A DNA stretch of 64,000 nt from Ignavibacteria bacterium (GTDB lineage: Bacteria > Bacteroidota > Ignavibacteria > Kapaibacteriales > UBA961). The notes under the pieces were generated by a model that saw nothing but the letters and a program-made list of their open reading frames with translations, was not told where the DNA came from and did no database searches. The translations under genes and the position numbers were made by a program. Shown here one piece after another: positions 55,044-62,875 of the stretch. The stretch spans positions 26,025-90,024 of the forward strand of contig CANLII010000007.1 in NCBI GenBank assembly GCA_947491315.1. Direction: 5' to 3'. Position 1 is the stretch's first letter. Every line of letters starts with the position of its first letter.

Positions 55044-56323
55044 ATAATAAATCGCTGTACATATTCAAGCACTTTCTTTTGAGCATGCTACTCTTAACCA
55101 TGGTACATCATATCAATGCTCAGAAGCTATTGATTCCCATGGATCTTGCTCAAACAGATCATTTGAAGGCATATGGATTGACATATTGGGCGCTGACAAA
55201 AAATGTAAATACAGAATGGCTATTGAATTATCGGGGTGGCTCATTCTTATGTGATCCCGAGCCATTTCTCATCGCTGAATGTAGAATTCGCGGGGTTGGA
55301 TTTGAGCAATTGACTCAAGGTCAGGCACTTGCAATATATGCAGAAGTGCAAAGTGAAAAGTCAAATATGGATGTTGTTACATTAGAAAAACCACCACGCA
55401 TCGCGGTATATACACCTCCTGGCTCAAGGCCTTGGGATGATGCGGTGACGATGGTTTTGGATTATGCCGAAGTGAAATACGACAAAGTATGGGATGAAGA
55501 AGTATTGCGGGATAAATTATCCGACTTTGATTGGCTTCATCTTCATCATGAGGATTTTACGGGTCAATACGGAAAGTTTTTTGCCAATTATGCAACCGCA
55601 CCATGGTATATCCAGCAAGTCACTTTACTTGAAACCACAGCAAAAAAACTAGGATTCAAAAAGGTCTCGGCATTAAAATTGGCCATCGTTCAAAAAATTC
55701 GATCCTATATTGAACAAGGTGGATTTATGTTTGCGATGTGCTCGGCAACTGATTCATATGATATAGCTCTTGCCGCCGCTCAGACTGATATTTGTGAAAG
55801 AATGTTTGATGGAGATCCCGTTCAATCTGGTTATGAATCCAAAATTGATTATTCCAGAACATTTGCATTTGAAAATTTTGAGATTTATACTGATCCATAT
55901 CGCTATGAATACTCAACCATCGATGTTGATGCAAGTTTCAGAGTGAATAATCCCGCTGTCGACTATTTCACATTATTTGATTTCTCGGCTAAGTATGATC
56001 CGGTTCCCACGATGCTAACACAATGTCATGCGAATGTGGTCAAGAATTTTCTCGGACAAACAACGGCATTTCACAAGGAACAAATTAAAAAATCTGTGAC
56101 AGTTCTCGCGGAAAGAGAAGGAACCGATGAAGTCAAATATCTTCATGGAAATATAGGCCGTGGATCATTCACATGGTATGGAGGACATGACCCTGAGGAT
56201 TATCAACATGCTGTGGGTGATCCGCCAACAGATATATCGCTCCATAAAAATTCACCCGGCTATAGACTCATACTCAATAATATCCTATTTCCTGCCGCAA
56301 AGAAGAAGAAACAGAAAACCTGA
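55040..56323 (+). CDS. Exported FCB-conserved protein of unknown function (often labelled asparagine synthetase B)
   Basis: 427 aa with a signal peptide of about 28 residues. It contains strongly motif-rich stretches: LLNYRGGSFLCDPEPF, PWDDAVTMVLDYAEV, DWLHLHHEDFTGQYGKF, FMFAMCSATDSYDIALAAA, YFTLFDFSAKYDPVPTMLTQ and WYGGHDPEDYQHAVGDPP. Proteins like this are annotated asparagine synthetase B in Bacteroidota and relatives, but there is no N-terminal Cys2, no glutaminase and no PP-loop, so the label is not supported. The His/Asp/Cys-rich motifs suggest an enzyme. It is translationally coupled to the flippase (ATGA), so a link to surface glycans is possible. Confidence 0.8.
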   Translation: MNNKSLYIFKHFLLSMLLLTMVHHINAQKLLIPMDLAQTDHLKAYGLTYWALTKNVNTEWLLNYRGGSFLCDPEPFLIAECRIRGVGFEQLTQGQALAIYAEVQSEKSNMDVVTLEKPPRIAVYTPPGSRPWDDAVTMVLDYAEVKYDKVWDEEVLRDKLSDFDWLHLHHEDFTGQYGKFFANYATAPWYIQQVTLLETTAKKLGFKKVSALKLAIVQKIRSYIEQGGFMFAMCSATDSYDIALAAAQTDICERMFDGDPVQSGYESKIDYSRTFAFENFEIYTDPYRYEYSTIDVDASFRVNNPAVDYFTLFDFSAKYDPVPTMLTQCHANVVKNFLGQTTAFHKEQIKKSVTVLAEREGTDEVKYLHGNIGRGSFTWYGGHDPEDYQHAVGDPPTDISLHKNSPGYRLILNNILFPAAKKKKQKT

Positions 56324-56346
56324 AGAATATTGCATCTTCAAATAGG

Positions 56347-56354
56347 TATCTTTG
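56347..56354 (+). promoter_or_regulatory. TAnnTTTG promoter box upstream of the second trans-sulfuration gene
   Basis: TATCTTTG followed by CAT, 23 nt before ATG 56378, and the same octamer as at 37613 and 38430. Confidence 0.55.
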
Positions 56355-56377
56355 CATAAAACAATGAGGAATTACCC

Positions 56378-57547
56378 ATGTCGCAATATGATCATAATCA
56401 ATTTGGATTTTCAACAAGAGCAATTCATGCCGGACAAGAACCTGATCCTTTAACTGGATCAGTAACTGTTCCATTATATCAGACCTCAACATATGCACAA
56501 GAAGCAATCGGAGTGCATAAAGGATTTGAATATGCACGCACCCAAAATCCCACAAGATTTGCATGGGAGGAAAGCATGGCAAATCTTGAGCAAGGATGTG
56601 CCGGCTTTGCATTTGGGAGTGGAATGGCGGCAATAGATGCTGTCATGAGACTTTTATCTTCCGGTGATCATGTGATTTGCGCAGAAGACATGTATGGTGG
56701 CACATTTAGACTTTTTGACAAAGTATTGAAGCGATTCGGAGTGGAATTTTCAGTTGTTGATATGACTAATCTTGAGGAAGTGAAGTCCGCAATTCTCCCC
56801 GGAAAAACAAAATTCATCTATACGGAATCTCCAACGAATCCCATGATGAAGTTGACCGATATTTCTGCCCTTGCAATGATTGCCCATGAAGCTCATGCGC
56901 TTTTGATTGTCGATAATACATTCGCAAGTCCATATGCTCAAAAACCCCTCGCATTGGGAGCAGACATTGTATTGCATAGTGCAACGAAATATCTTGGTGG
57001 ACATTCTGATTTGGTGTCTGGCATAGTTGTAGCAAAAGATTCAGCAATTGCCGATCAGCTTCGTTTTATTCAGAATGCGGCCGGTGCAGTGCCCGGTCCC
57101 ATGGAATGTTGGCTGTGCTTGCGATCAATCAAGACATTATCGGTAAGAATGAAACAACATGCGGAAAATGCGATGGCTATTGCAGAGTTCTGTGAAAAGC
57201 ATCCTGCGATTTCTGCAATCTATTATCCCGGTCTTCCGACTCATCCACAATATGCATTGGCAAAACAACAGATGACAGGATTTGGCGGAATGATTTCCAT
57301 TGAACTTGGTTCTTTGGAAAGAGCTAAAACATTCACTACATCAGTCAAGCTTTTTACTCTGGCCGAATCACTCGGAGGAGTTGAATCGCTTGTTTGTCAT
57401 CCCGTAAGCATGACGCATGGATCAATTCCAAAAGAGCAAAGAGAAAAGTTGGGTATCACCGATGGCTTGGTGAGATTGTCTTGTGGGATTGAGGACAAAG
57501 AAGACCTCATGGCTGATATTGCACAGGCTTTGGATGCATTGTCATGA
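56378..57547 (+). CDS. Trans-sulfuration PLP enzyme (cystathionine gamma-lyase/synthase-like)
   Basis: 389 aa. FSTRAIHAGQEPDPLTGSVTVPLYQTSTYAQ is the typical N-terminus. YARTQNPTRFAWEESMANLE, YGGTFRLF, DNTFASPYAQKPL, PLP lysine in SATKYLGGHSDLVSGIVV and SLGGVESLVCHPVSMTHGSIP are conserved. Similarity to MetB/cystathionine gamma-lyase is strong, but the exact reaction is not fixed by sequence. It differs from the paralogue at 36414. The stop overlaps the M16 peptidase (ATGA). Confidence 0.9.
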   Translation: MSQYDHNQFGFSTRAIHAGQEPDPLTGSVTVPLYQTSTYAQEAIGVHKGFEYARTQNPTRFAWEESMANLEQGCAGFAFGSGMAAIDAVMRLLSSGDHVICAEDMYGGTFRLFDKVLKRFGVEFSVVDMTNLEEVKSAILPGKTKFIYTESPTNPMMKLTDISALAMIAHEAHALLIVDNTFASPYAQKPLALGADIVLHSATKYLGGHSDLVSGIVVAKDSAIADQLRFIQNAAGAVPGPMECWLCLRSIKTLSVRMKQHAENAMAIAEFCEKHPAISAIYYPGLPTHPQYALAKQQMTGFGGMISIELGSLERAKTFTTSVKLFTLAESLGGVESLVCHPVSMTHGSIPKEQREKLGITDGLVRLSCGIEDKEDLMADIAQALDALS

Positions 57548-58842
57548 AGAAAAGATCATCCGTTCAAAGCGGAGCCATGCAGAAATCATCTAGCATGAGG
57601 ATTGGACCTGGACCCGAGATCACAACCCTTCCAAATGGTGTGCGCATAGTCAGTGAGTATATTCCTGATGTTCTGTCATTTTCATTGGGTATATGGATTG
57701 CCTCTGGTTCTCGTGATGAAGAAAAAGGAAAAGAAGGTGCATATCACTTTCTTGAACATCTCGCATTTCGTAGAACGGAATATCGCAGCACAAAAGCATT
57801 GGCTGATGCATTTGAGCAGATGGGTGCATATTCAAATGCATTCACTACAAAAGAGCATACCTGTTTTTATGTTCGTGCTTTGTCGAAAGATTTTGCCAAA
57901 GTCTATGGTTTAATGGCTGAATTAACATTGTCGCCGGCACTAGATTCTCGAGATATTGAGAAAGAAAGAAATATCATCATTGAAGAAATCAATTCATGTG
58001 AAGATGAACCTGAAGAAGTGATATTTGAAGCAGGCGAGCAATTGCTGTTTGGTTCACATACTTTGGCACATCCGATAACCGGCACGATTGATACCATTAG
58101 CGCATTGGAAAGAAGTGACTTGGTTGAAGCAAGAGCCGAGATGTATCGACCTGATCGCATAGTGATTGCCGTTGCCGGTAATATTCCTCATGATTTGATC
58201 GTTGAATTTGTGGCAAATACTTTTACAATGCCAAAAAGTTTGAAGTCAAAAGTATTAAGAAGAAAACCCAGAATTCTGAAGGTTAAGCAAGAAATTCAAG
58301 CGAGAACATATCAGCAAGCACATGTTTTATTGGGAAGAATGACAAGTGGATTGTTTTCCGAAGAGCGATATGGATTGCTATTGTTGAATATCATCCTTGG
58401 GGAAGGAATGAGTTCGAGATTGTATCAATCCATTCGAGAAAAACATGGATTTGGTTATACTGTCTATTCCTCACTTGATTTGTTTACGGATAGCGGCACA
58501 TTGTATATGTACACCGCTTGTGATAATTCGAATATTGAGCGAGCTCGTGATACAATTCTGAATGAATGCAATCGAATGATGCATTCTGCACCTGTTGGCA
58601 AAAAAGAACTTAAAAGAGCCAAAGCTCAGGTCAAAGCATCCATCATTATGTCGCTTGAAAGCATGTCGGCAAGGATGCAAGCCATAGGCCGAGGATTGCT
58701 CGAAGAAGGCAAGATTGAGTCTGTTGAAGAAACAATTTCCAAGATTGATGCTGTTACTGAACAAGAAATTGCTGGTATTATTGACAATTACTGTGAACCT
58801 GATGGATGGTCAACGGTATTGATAGAGTCACAACATGCATAA
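57544..58842 (+). CDS. M16-family zinc peptidase (mitochondrial processing peptidase-like)
   Basis: 432 aa. The inverted zinc motif is HFLEH (His68, Glu71, His72), with the third ligand Glu in ERNIIIEEINSCEDEPEE about 80 residues on. FSLGIWIASGSRDEEKGKEGAYHFLEHLAF, ITGTIDTISAL and MSSRLYQSIREKHGFGYTVYSS follow the single-chain bacterial YmxG/MPP-like layout (about 420 aa). The first 20 residues are basic and Ser-rich. It is coupled to the upstream PLP gene. Confidence 0.92.
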   Translation: MKKRSSVQSGAMQKSSSMRIGPGPEITTLPNGVRIVSEYIPDVLSFSLGIWIASGSRDEEKGKEGAYHFLEHLAFRRTEYRSTKALADAFEQMGAYSNAFTTKEHTCFYVRALSKDFAKVYGLMAELTLSPALDSRDIEKERNIIIEEINSCEDEPEEVIFEAGEQLLFGSHTLAHPITGTIDTISALERSDLVEARAEMYRPDRIVIAVAGNIPHDLIVEFVANTFTMPKSLKSKVLRRKPRILKVKQEIQARTYQQAHVLLGRMTSGLFSEERYGLLLLNIILGEGMSSRLYQSIREKHGFGYTVYSSLDLFTDSGTLYMYTACDNSNIERARDTILNECNRMMHSAPVGKKELKRAKAQVKASIIMSLESMSARMQAIGRGLLEEGKIESVEETISKIDAVTEQEIAGIIDNYCEPDGWSTVLIESQHA

Positions 58843-58887
58843 TCCCCAATATTCAGTTCATCGTTTTTTTGTAATTTCCTATCGCTT

Positions 58888-59910
58888 ATGAAAATCACAA
58901 TACACATATTTATTGTTGTAGTCCTTGTTCTCGTTTCCTGTTCGCCGGAAGAGAATGTGGTCTCTCCTAATCAGGATTCTTGGACATTGTTCTCGGTTCC
59001 AATGAATGAGAATGCCCTCTATTCAGAGCGTGTTTCTGGTTCGGAGCTTTCAATTCGCAAGAAATTGTATGCTTCTGATTCAAAAATTGGCAATATGTAT
59101 ATCTATCGTGATCAATTATATCTTTTACTTCCCGCATCAAATCGAATTGTTATCCTAAACCGTGGAACATATGAGATATTGCATGTGATTGATTTTACAA
59201 TTGAATCGAAGAAACCACTTGCCATGGCTTTTGGTAATGCGACAACAGCGTATATCATTTTTGAAAAAGACAGCATTGTTCGGTTATATGACATTCTGAA
59301 TCAACAGCTTGCGGGAACAATTAAGGTTGGTTATCATACGGCTGATATACTCTCAGGTATTGGTGATAGACAGAATCAGATATTTGTTGCCAATCTTGGT
59401 TCAAATACCATTTCGCATATTGATACTAGAACAAATCGTGTCGAGAAAGAATATTCGGTTCTTACTGCTCCAAAGTATTTGTCAAATGATCCAACCGGTA
59501 TGAAGATTGTCTATGTGAGTGAAGGTGGTGGAAAAACAATCACGAATACAGAGAGGTCCACTGCAGGCATTGGATTTATTGACATTGACAGAAAATTACT
59601 GCTTGCTCAAATGACAATAAGTACAAGAGATGTAGATAGTACTGATGCAATTCCAACAGGAGTGGCTGTTACTGGAAGTGAGTGGGCATTTGTTCCGTTT
59701 TCAAATGGCTTGGTTCGAATTGATACACGCGAATACAAAAACTACTCAACGATATCTCGTAATGTGTATTCAGGTATTGCATATAATGATAGAAGAAGAG
59801 AAGTTCTCGCAAATGCTGAGGATGGTCTCTATGTATTGAATGGGAATACGGGCTTGGTACAAAGAGTATTGAAAGGAAATTCTACGATTGACAAGTTTCT
59901 ACCACAATAA
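58888..59910 (+). CDS. Beta-propeller lipoprotein (YncE/DUF5074-like)
   Basis: 340 aa. Signal peptide and lipobox (LVSCSPE). The mature part is a repeat of strands with VxxxDxxxxVxxxxxI-like blades (for example NRIVILNRGTYEILHVIDF, NTISHIDTRTNRVEKEYSV, VYVSEGG, GLVRIDTREYK), as in surface beta-propellers such as BtuG and YncE. It likely binds a ligand outside the cell or carries electrons near the cytochrome c gene that follows 4 nt later. The ligand is unknown. Confidence 0.75.
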   Translation: MKITIHIFIVVVLVLVSCSPEENVVSPNQDSWTLFSVPMNENALYSERVSGSELSIRKKLYASDSKIGNMYIYRDQLYLLLPASNRIVILNRGTYEILHVIDFTIESKKPLAMAFGNATTAYIIFEKDSIVRLYDILNQQLAGTIKVGYHTADILSGIGDRQNQIFVANLGSNTISHIDTRTNRVEKEYSVLTAPKYLSNDPTGMKIVYVSEGGGKTITNTERSTAGIGFIDIDRKLLLAQMTISTRDVDSTDAIPTGVAVTGSEWAFVPFSNGLVRIDTREYKNYSTISRNVYSGIAYNDRRREVLANAEDGLYVLNGNTGLVQRVLKGNSTIDKFLPQ

Positions 59911-59913
59911 ACA

Positions 59914-60360
59914 ATGAGAAAAGTATTAGCAGTGATATTGATCATGTGTGCTTTTGCTTCGATGACTTACATCGTTTCAAAAAGTATTGGTGACTATCAA
60001 AGGAATGTCAATAAGAATAAGTATGCAATCGGGGAGTCGTTTTATCAACAAAAATGTGCCACATGTCATCTAACAAATGGGGAAGGTGTTCAGGATTTAT
60101 ACCCGCCATTGCAGTCGAGTGATTTTTTACGCAATGACAAAGCAAGAATCATCAATGTATTGCTGCAGGGAATTTCAGGACATATGATAGTAAATGGAAA
60201 ATCCTATAATGGCGTAATGCATCCTGTGTCGGGAACAGACAAAGAATTGAGTGAATTATTGAATTATATCTATGCTCAATTTGGCAATGGAGAATATGAA
60301 TTCACTCCGGAAGAAATAGCAGTGTTCAGGGAATTGCATTCAAATCATTCATCGAATTGA
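59914..60360 (+). CDS. Membrane-anchored c-type cytochrome
   Basis: 148 aa. An N-terminal hydrophobic anchor (1-24) is followed by a single haem-binding motif CATCH (Cys48, Cys51, His52) in FYQQKCATCHLTNGEGVQDLYPPL, with the Met ligand in YNGVMHPVSG (about 102). It is a class I cytochrome of the kind that accepts electrons in periplasmic chains. It follows the beta-propeller lipoprotein closely, and its 3' end overlaps the convergent phosphatase by 12 nt. Confidence 0.88.
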   Translation: MRKVLAVILIMCAFASMTYIVSKSIGDYQRNVNKNKYAIGESFYQQKCATCHLTNGEGVQDLYPPLQSSDFLRNDKARIINVLLQGISGHMIVNGKSYNGVMHPVSGTDKELSELLNYIYAQFGNGEYEFTPEEIAVFRELHSNHSSN

Positions 60361-62031
60361 TTTTTTCTTTTTTACTTTGGTTTTGACCGGCTCCGCTTTG
60401 ATGAGCTCGAGGTCTTTTCCATGTCTATGCTGAATTTTGACTTGCAGAATATGTGCAAGTGTGGGAACGATATCTGCCGGATCGGTCTTTCCTAGTATCT
60501 GCATTGGAGATATCCCACCACCAAAGAACATGAGGGGAACATGCGTATCATAATCATAGGGGGTGCCATGATTTGCAGGTTTTGAACCAAAGAGCCAATA
60601 AGGTTTTACCATAAACATTATTTCACCTGTTCGATCAGGATGTATATCATTGCGATACATTTCGAGTAATTCTTTTGTCCAGCCCTGAGGAATGCGACCT
60701 TGTTGAATCATGGATGTTGGAACAGCTGATTCAATACCTTCGAACTTTGAAAGTAACATGCACATTGTATCAGCTATCATCGCAGTTTCATAGCCGCTAT
60801 TATAGATTGTTGTATCATTCAAAAAGATTGAGGGTGGTTCAAAGACTTTGATCCATTTGCGATTTTGAAAATTCCCACATCTTCTATTCATTTCTTTTTC
60901 AATGGAGTCGAGGAGTGGTTTTTCATAGATGCGGCCTGCATCAACAGGTACTTTTCCGAATCGTGTTATGTACTCAGGAATTGGAGCAACACCATGATCG
61001 GATGCAATAACAACTATATAATGTTGTTTGCCGATTGTTCGATCCAAATGATCGAGGAAATCTCCAAGAATAGAGTCTGCATGAACATACAGTTCTTGAA
61101 TCTCCCGGCTATTAGGTCCGAAAGTATGACCAAGATAATCAGTGGTTGAAACTCCTATGCTGACAATATCTGTAATCTCATCCTTTCCGATTTCATTATT
61201 CTTCATCGCAAATTTTGCTGACTCAAACAGATAGGATATGCCAAAGGGAGAAGTGAGCATTGCTTCAGTATAATGTTGTTGACCGGGCACACCGATTTCA
61301 TGAGGAAAAGTAACATTGCCTCCTGGAAAGTTTCCCTCCACATTAATAGAATCTTCATATGAGATGGAGTCCGGGATGATGGTTCTCCATACTTTTCCTG
61401 CATAGGCAGTATAGGGCAATGATTTATTGAGATCATCCAACCAATTTGGTTGAGTATAATAAGAGGAAGTGGTGAAATTTTGTGTTTTCCAATCAAACCA
61501 CAGAACGGTATTTTGAGGATTTCTTCCGGCCATCAATATTGCAGATCTATCTTTTAATCCAATTGCCAATCCTTTGCTTTTGAGATGTTTTTTTTGGAGG
61601 ACATCACCCAGAGTAAGTTGTTTTAATAATTCAGGAGATCTACCGATTGAGGGATTGCCTTTGACTGGATGTTTTTTGTCTTCGGTGCAATAGCAAACGC
61701 AACCTGAAGGAGAATCAAAGAAATCATTTGAAACAATGCCGGTGAGTGATGGATATGAGCCCGTCAGTAACACTGCATGTCCGGGACATGTCATATTTGA
61801 GACATGATTGAAATGACAAAGTGGTGAATAAGCTCCCTCCTTGATGATTCTATTGAACCCCTTATTACCCCAGAAACGAGAGAAATTCTCCGGATAATCA
61901 CCACGCATTTGATCATAAGAAATCACAATCACAGCTTTTGGCAACTTGGGATTACTCTTTGATTGAGCTTGTATCAAAGGATTCAGGGTCAAAACGAAAA
62001 AACAACAGAGCGCGATATATATCTTCAACAT
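60349..62031 (-). CDS. PafA-like alkaline phosphatase/phosphodiesterase superfamily enzyme
   Basis: 560 aa from ATG 62031 with signal peptide MLKIYIALCCFFVLTLNPLIQAQ. The metal-binding Asp40 (VISYDQMRGDYP) and nucleophile Thr81 (SNMTCPGHAVLLTGSYPSLTGIVSNDFFD) correspond to the Thr-dependent PafA monoesterase of FCB bacteria. IVSIGVSTTDYLGHTFGPNSREIQELY and VIASDHGVAPIPEY give further metal ligands. It would release phosphate from organic esters in the periplasm. The frame can be read upstream to 62226, but that part is antisense to a tRNA and is not protein. Confidence 0.9.
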   Translation of the reverse strand: MLKIYIALCCFFVLTLNPLIQAQSKSNPKLPKAVIVISYDQMRGDYPENFSRFWGNKGFNRIIKEGAYSPLCHFNHVSNMTCPGHAVLLTGSYPSLTGIVSNDFFDSPSGCVCYCTEDKKHPVKGNPSIGRSPELLKQLTLGDVLQKKHLKSKGLAIGLKDRSAILMAGRNPQNTVLWFDWKTQNFTTSSYYTQPNWLDDLNKSLPYTAYAGKVWRTIIPDSISYEDSINVEGNFPGGNVTFPHEIGVPGQQHYTEAMLTSPFGISYLFESAKFAMKNNEIGKDEITDIVSIGVSTTDYLGHTFGPNSREIQELYVHADSILGDFLDHLDRTIGKQHYIVVIASDHGVAPIPEYITRFGKVPVDAGRIYEKPLLDSIEKEMNRRCGNFQNRKWIKVFEPPSIFLNDTTIYNSGYETAMIADTMCMLLSKFEGIESAVPTSMIQQGRIPQGWTKELLEMYRNDIHPDRTGEIMFMVKPYWLFGSKPANHGTPYDYDTHVPLMFFGGGISPMQILGKTDPADIVPTLAHILQVKIQHRHGKDLELIKAEPVKTKVKKKKSIR

Positions 62032-62121
62032 GGAAAACTTTGGGAGTGTATGAATTTTGTCTTGCAAAAATGTGAAAAATGTCCCAATTTTGACATCTCT
62101 TAGAAATTCAAGCGCATTCTT

Positions 62122-62203
62122 GGAGGAATCGCATAATGGTATTGCAGCAGTCTTGAAAACTGCCGGGCTTTCGCCTGTGGGGGTTCGAGTCCCTCTTCCT
62201 CCG
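62122..62203 (+). tRNA. tRNA-Ser (anticodon TGA)
   Basis: Acceptor GGAGGAA pairs with TTCCTCC, discriminator G62203. The D-stem is GCA/TGC with GG in the loop, the anticodon stem GCAGT/ACTGC with loop CTTGAAA, reading TGA. A long variable arm (GGGC-TTTC-GCCT, one G-U pair) identifies a class II Ser tRNA. The T-stem is GGGGG/CCCTC with loop TTCGAGT. The 3' CCA is not encoded. Confidence 0.95.
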
Positions 62204-62228
62204 CAACCCTGTTCAAACAGGTCCAATC

Positions 62229-62265
62229 AACCGATAATTACACATTGTAGTTATCGGTTTTTTTG
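62229..62265 (+). terminator. Strong terminator after tRNA-Ser
   Basis: AACCGATAATTACA / TGTAGTTATCGGTT, a 14-bp stem with one G-U pair, a CAT loop and a run of seven Ts. Confidence 0.9.
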
Positions 62266-62380
62266 TTGGGGTTGGAGGGTATTTAAAAAAAACACTGATT
62301 TGAGTATATTTCATGTAATGTGTTTGTTATCTCTCCTTCGTAATTTTCCGAACAATAACTATTTATAATTCGGAGAAAAT

Positions 62381-62743
62381 ATGGTGAAGAAATTTCTAAC
62401 ACTTGCTCTATGCATCGGAACAGTATGGTTTGGCAATTCCGGATGCTCAAAAAGTTGTACAGAGCTAAAATTGGATATGCTTGATGATATGGCAGCCAAA
62501 TGTGAAGTAGTTGCTAAAGATGAGAGCACTGATGCTACTGCTTTACTTACGAAATTCAATGAACTTGGCTTAGAAGTGAAAGCCATTGAACAGAAAGTTA
62601 ATGAAGCACAACCTGAATGTAATGGCAAAAAGGTTGAATTGACTCCTGAAGAAAAACAAAGAGCATTGGACCTAACTAAAAAAATAACAGCATCCATGCT
62701 TGTTATATCTGCTAAAGTACAAAAAGCTTCAATGCCTCGATGA
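62381..62743 (+). CDS. Small lipoprotein, unknown function
   Basis: 120 aa. Signal peptide and lipobox (FGNSGC, about Cys22). The mature protein is helical and charged with four Cys (SGCSKSCTE, AKCEV, PECNG). CGGAGAAAAT before ATG is a good binding site, and a terminator follows at 62764. No family recognised. Confidence 0.65.
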   Translation: MVKKFLTLALCIGTVWFGNSGCSKSCTELKLDMLDDMAAKCEVVAKDESTDATALLTKFNELGLEVKAIEQKVNEAQPECNGKKVELTPEEKQRALDLTKKITASMLVISAKVQKASMPR

Positions 62744-62763
62744 TTATCAATTAGTTATATGCT

Positions 62764-62790
62764 AAGCCCAATTTCGATTGGGCTTTTTTT
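62764..62790 (+). terminator. Rho-independent terminator after small lipoprotein
   Basis: AAGCCCAAT-TTCG-ATTGGGCTT, a 9-bp stem with a TTCG tetraloop and T-run. A second 6-bp hairpin (CTTGAG/CTCAAG) lies at 62797-62816. Confidence 0.9.
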
Positions 62791-62875
62791 GTACCTCTTG
62801 AGTAAAATCGCTCAAGAATAACAGGCAAAAAATGGCTATTTTGTTGAGAATTATTTGGGTTTAACCGAGACATCA

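Noticed and set aside
62032..62226. N-terminal extension of the phosphatase gene
   Set aside because: The extra residues (GRGTRTPTGESPAVF...) are the antisense reading of tRNA-Ser, and the signal peptide begins at ATG 62031.
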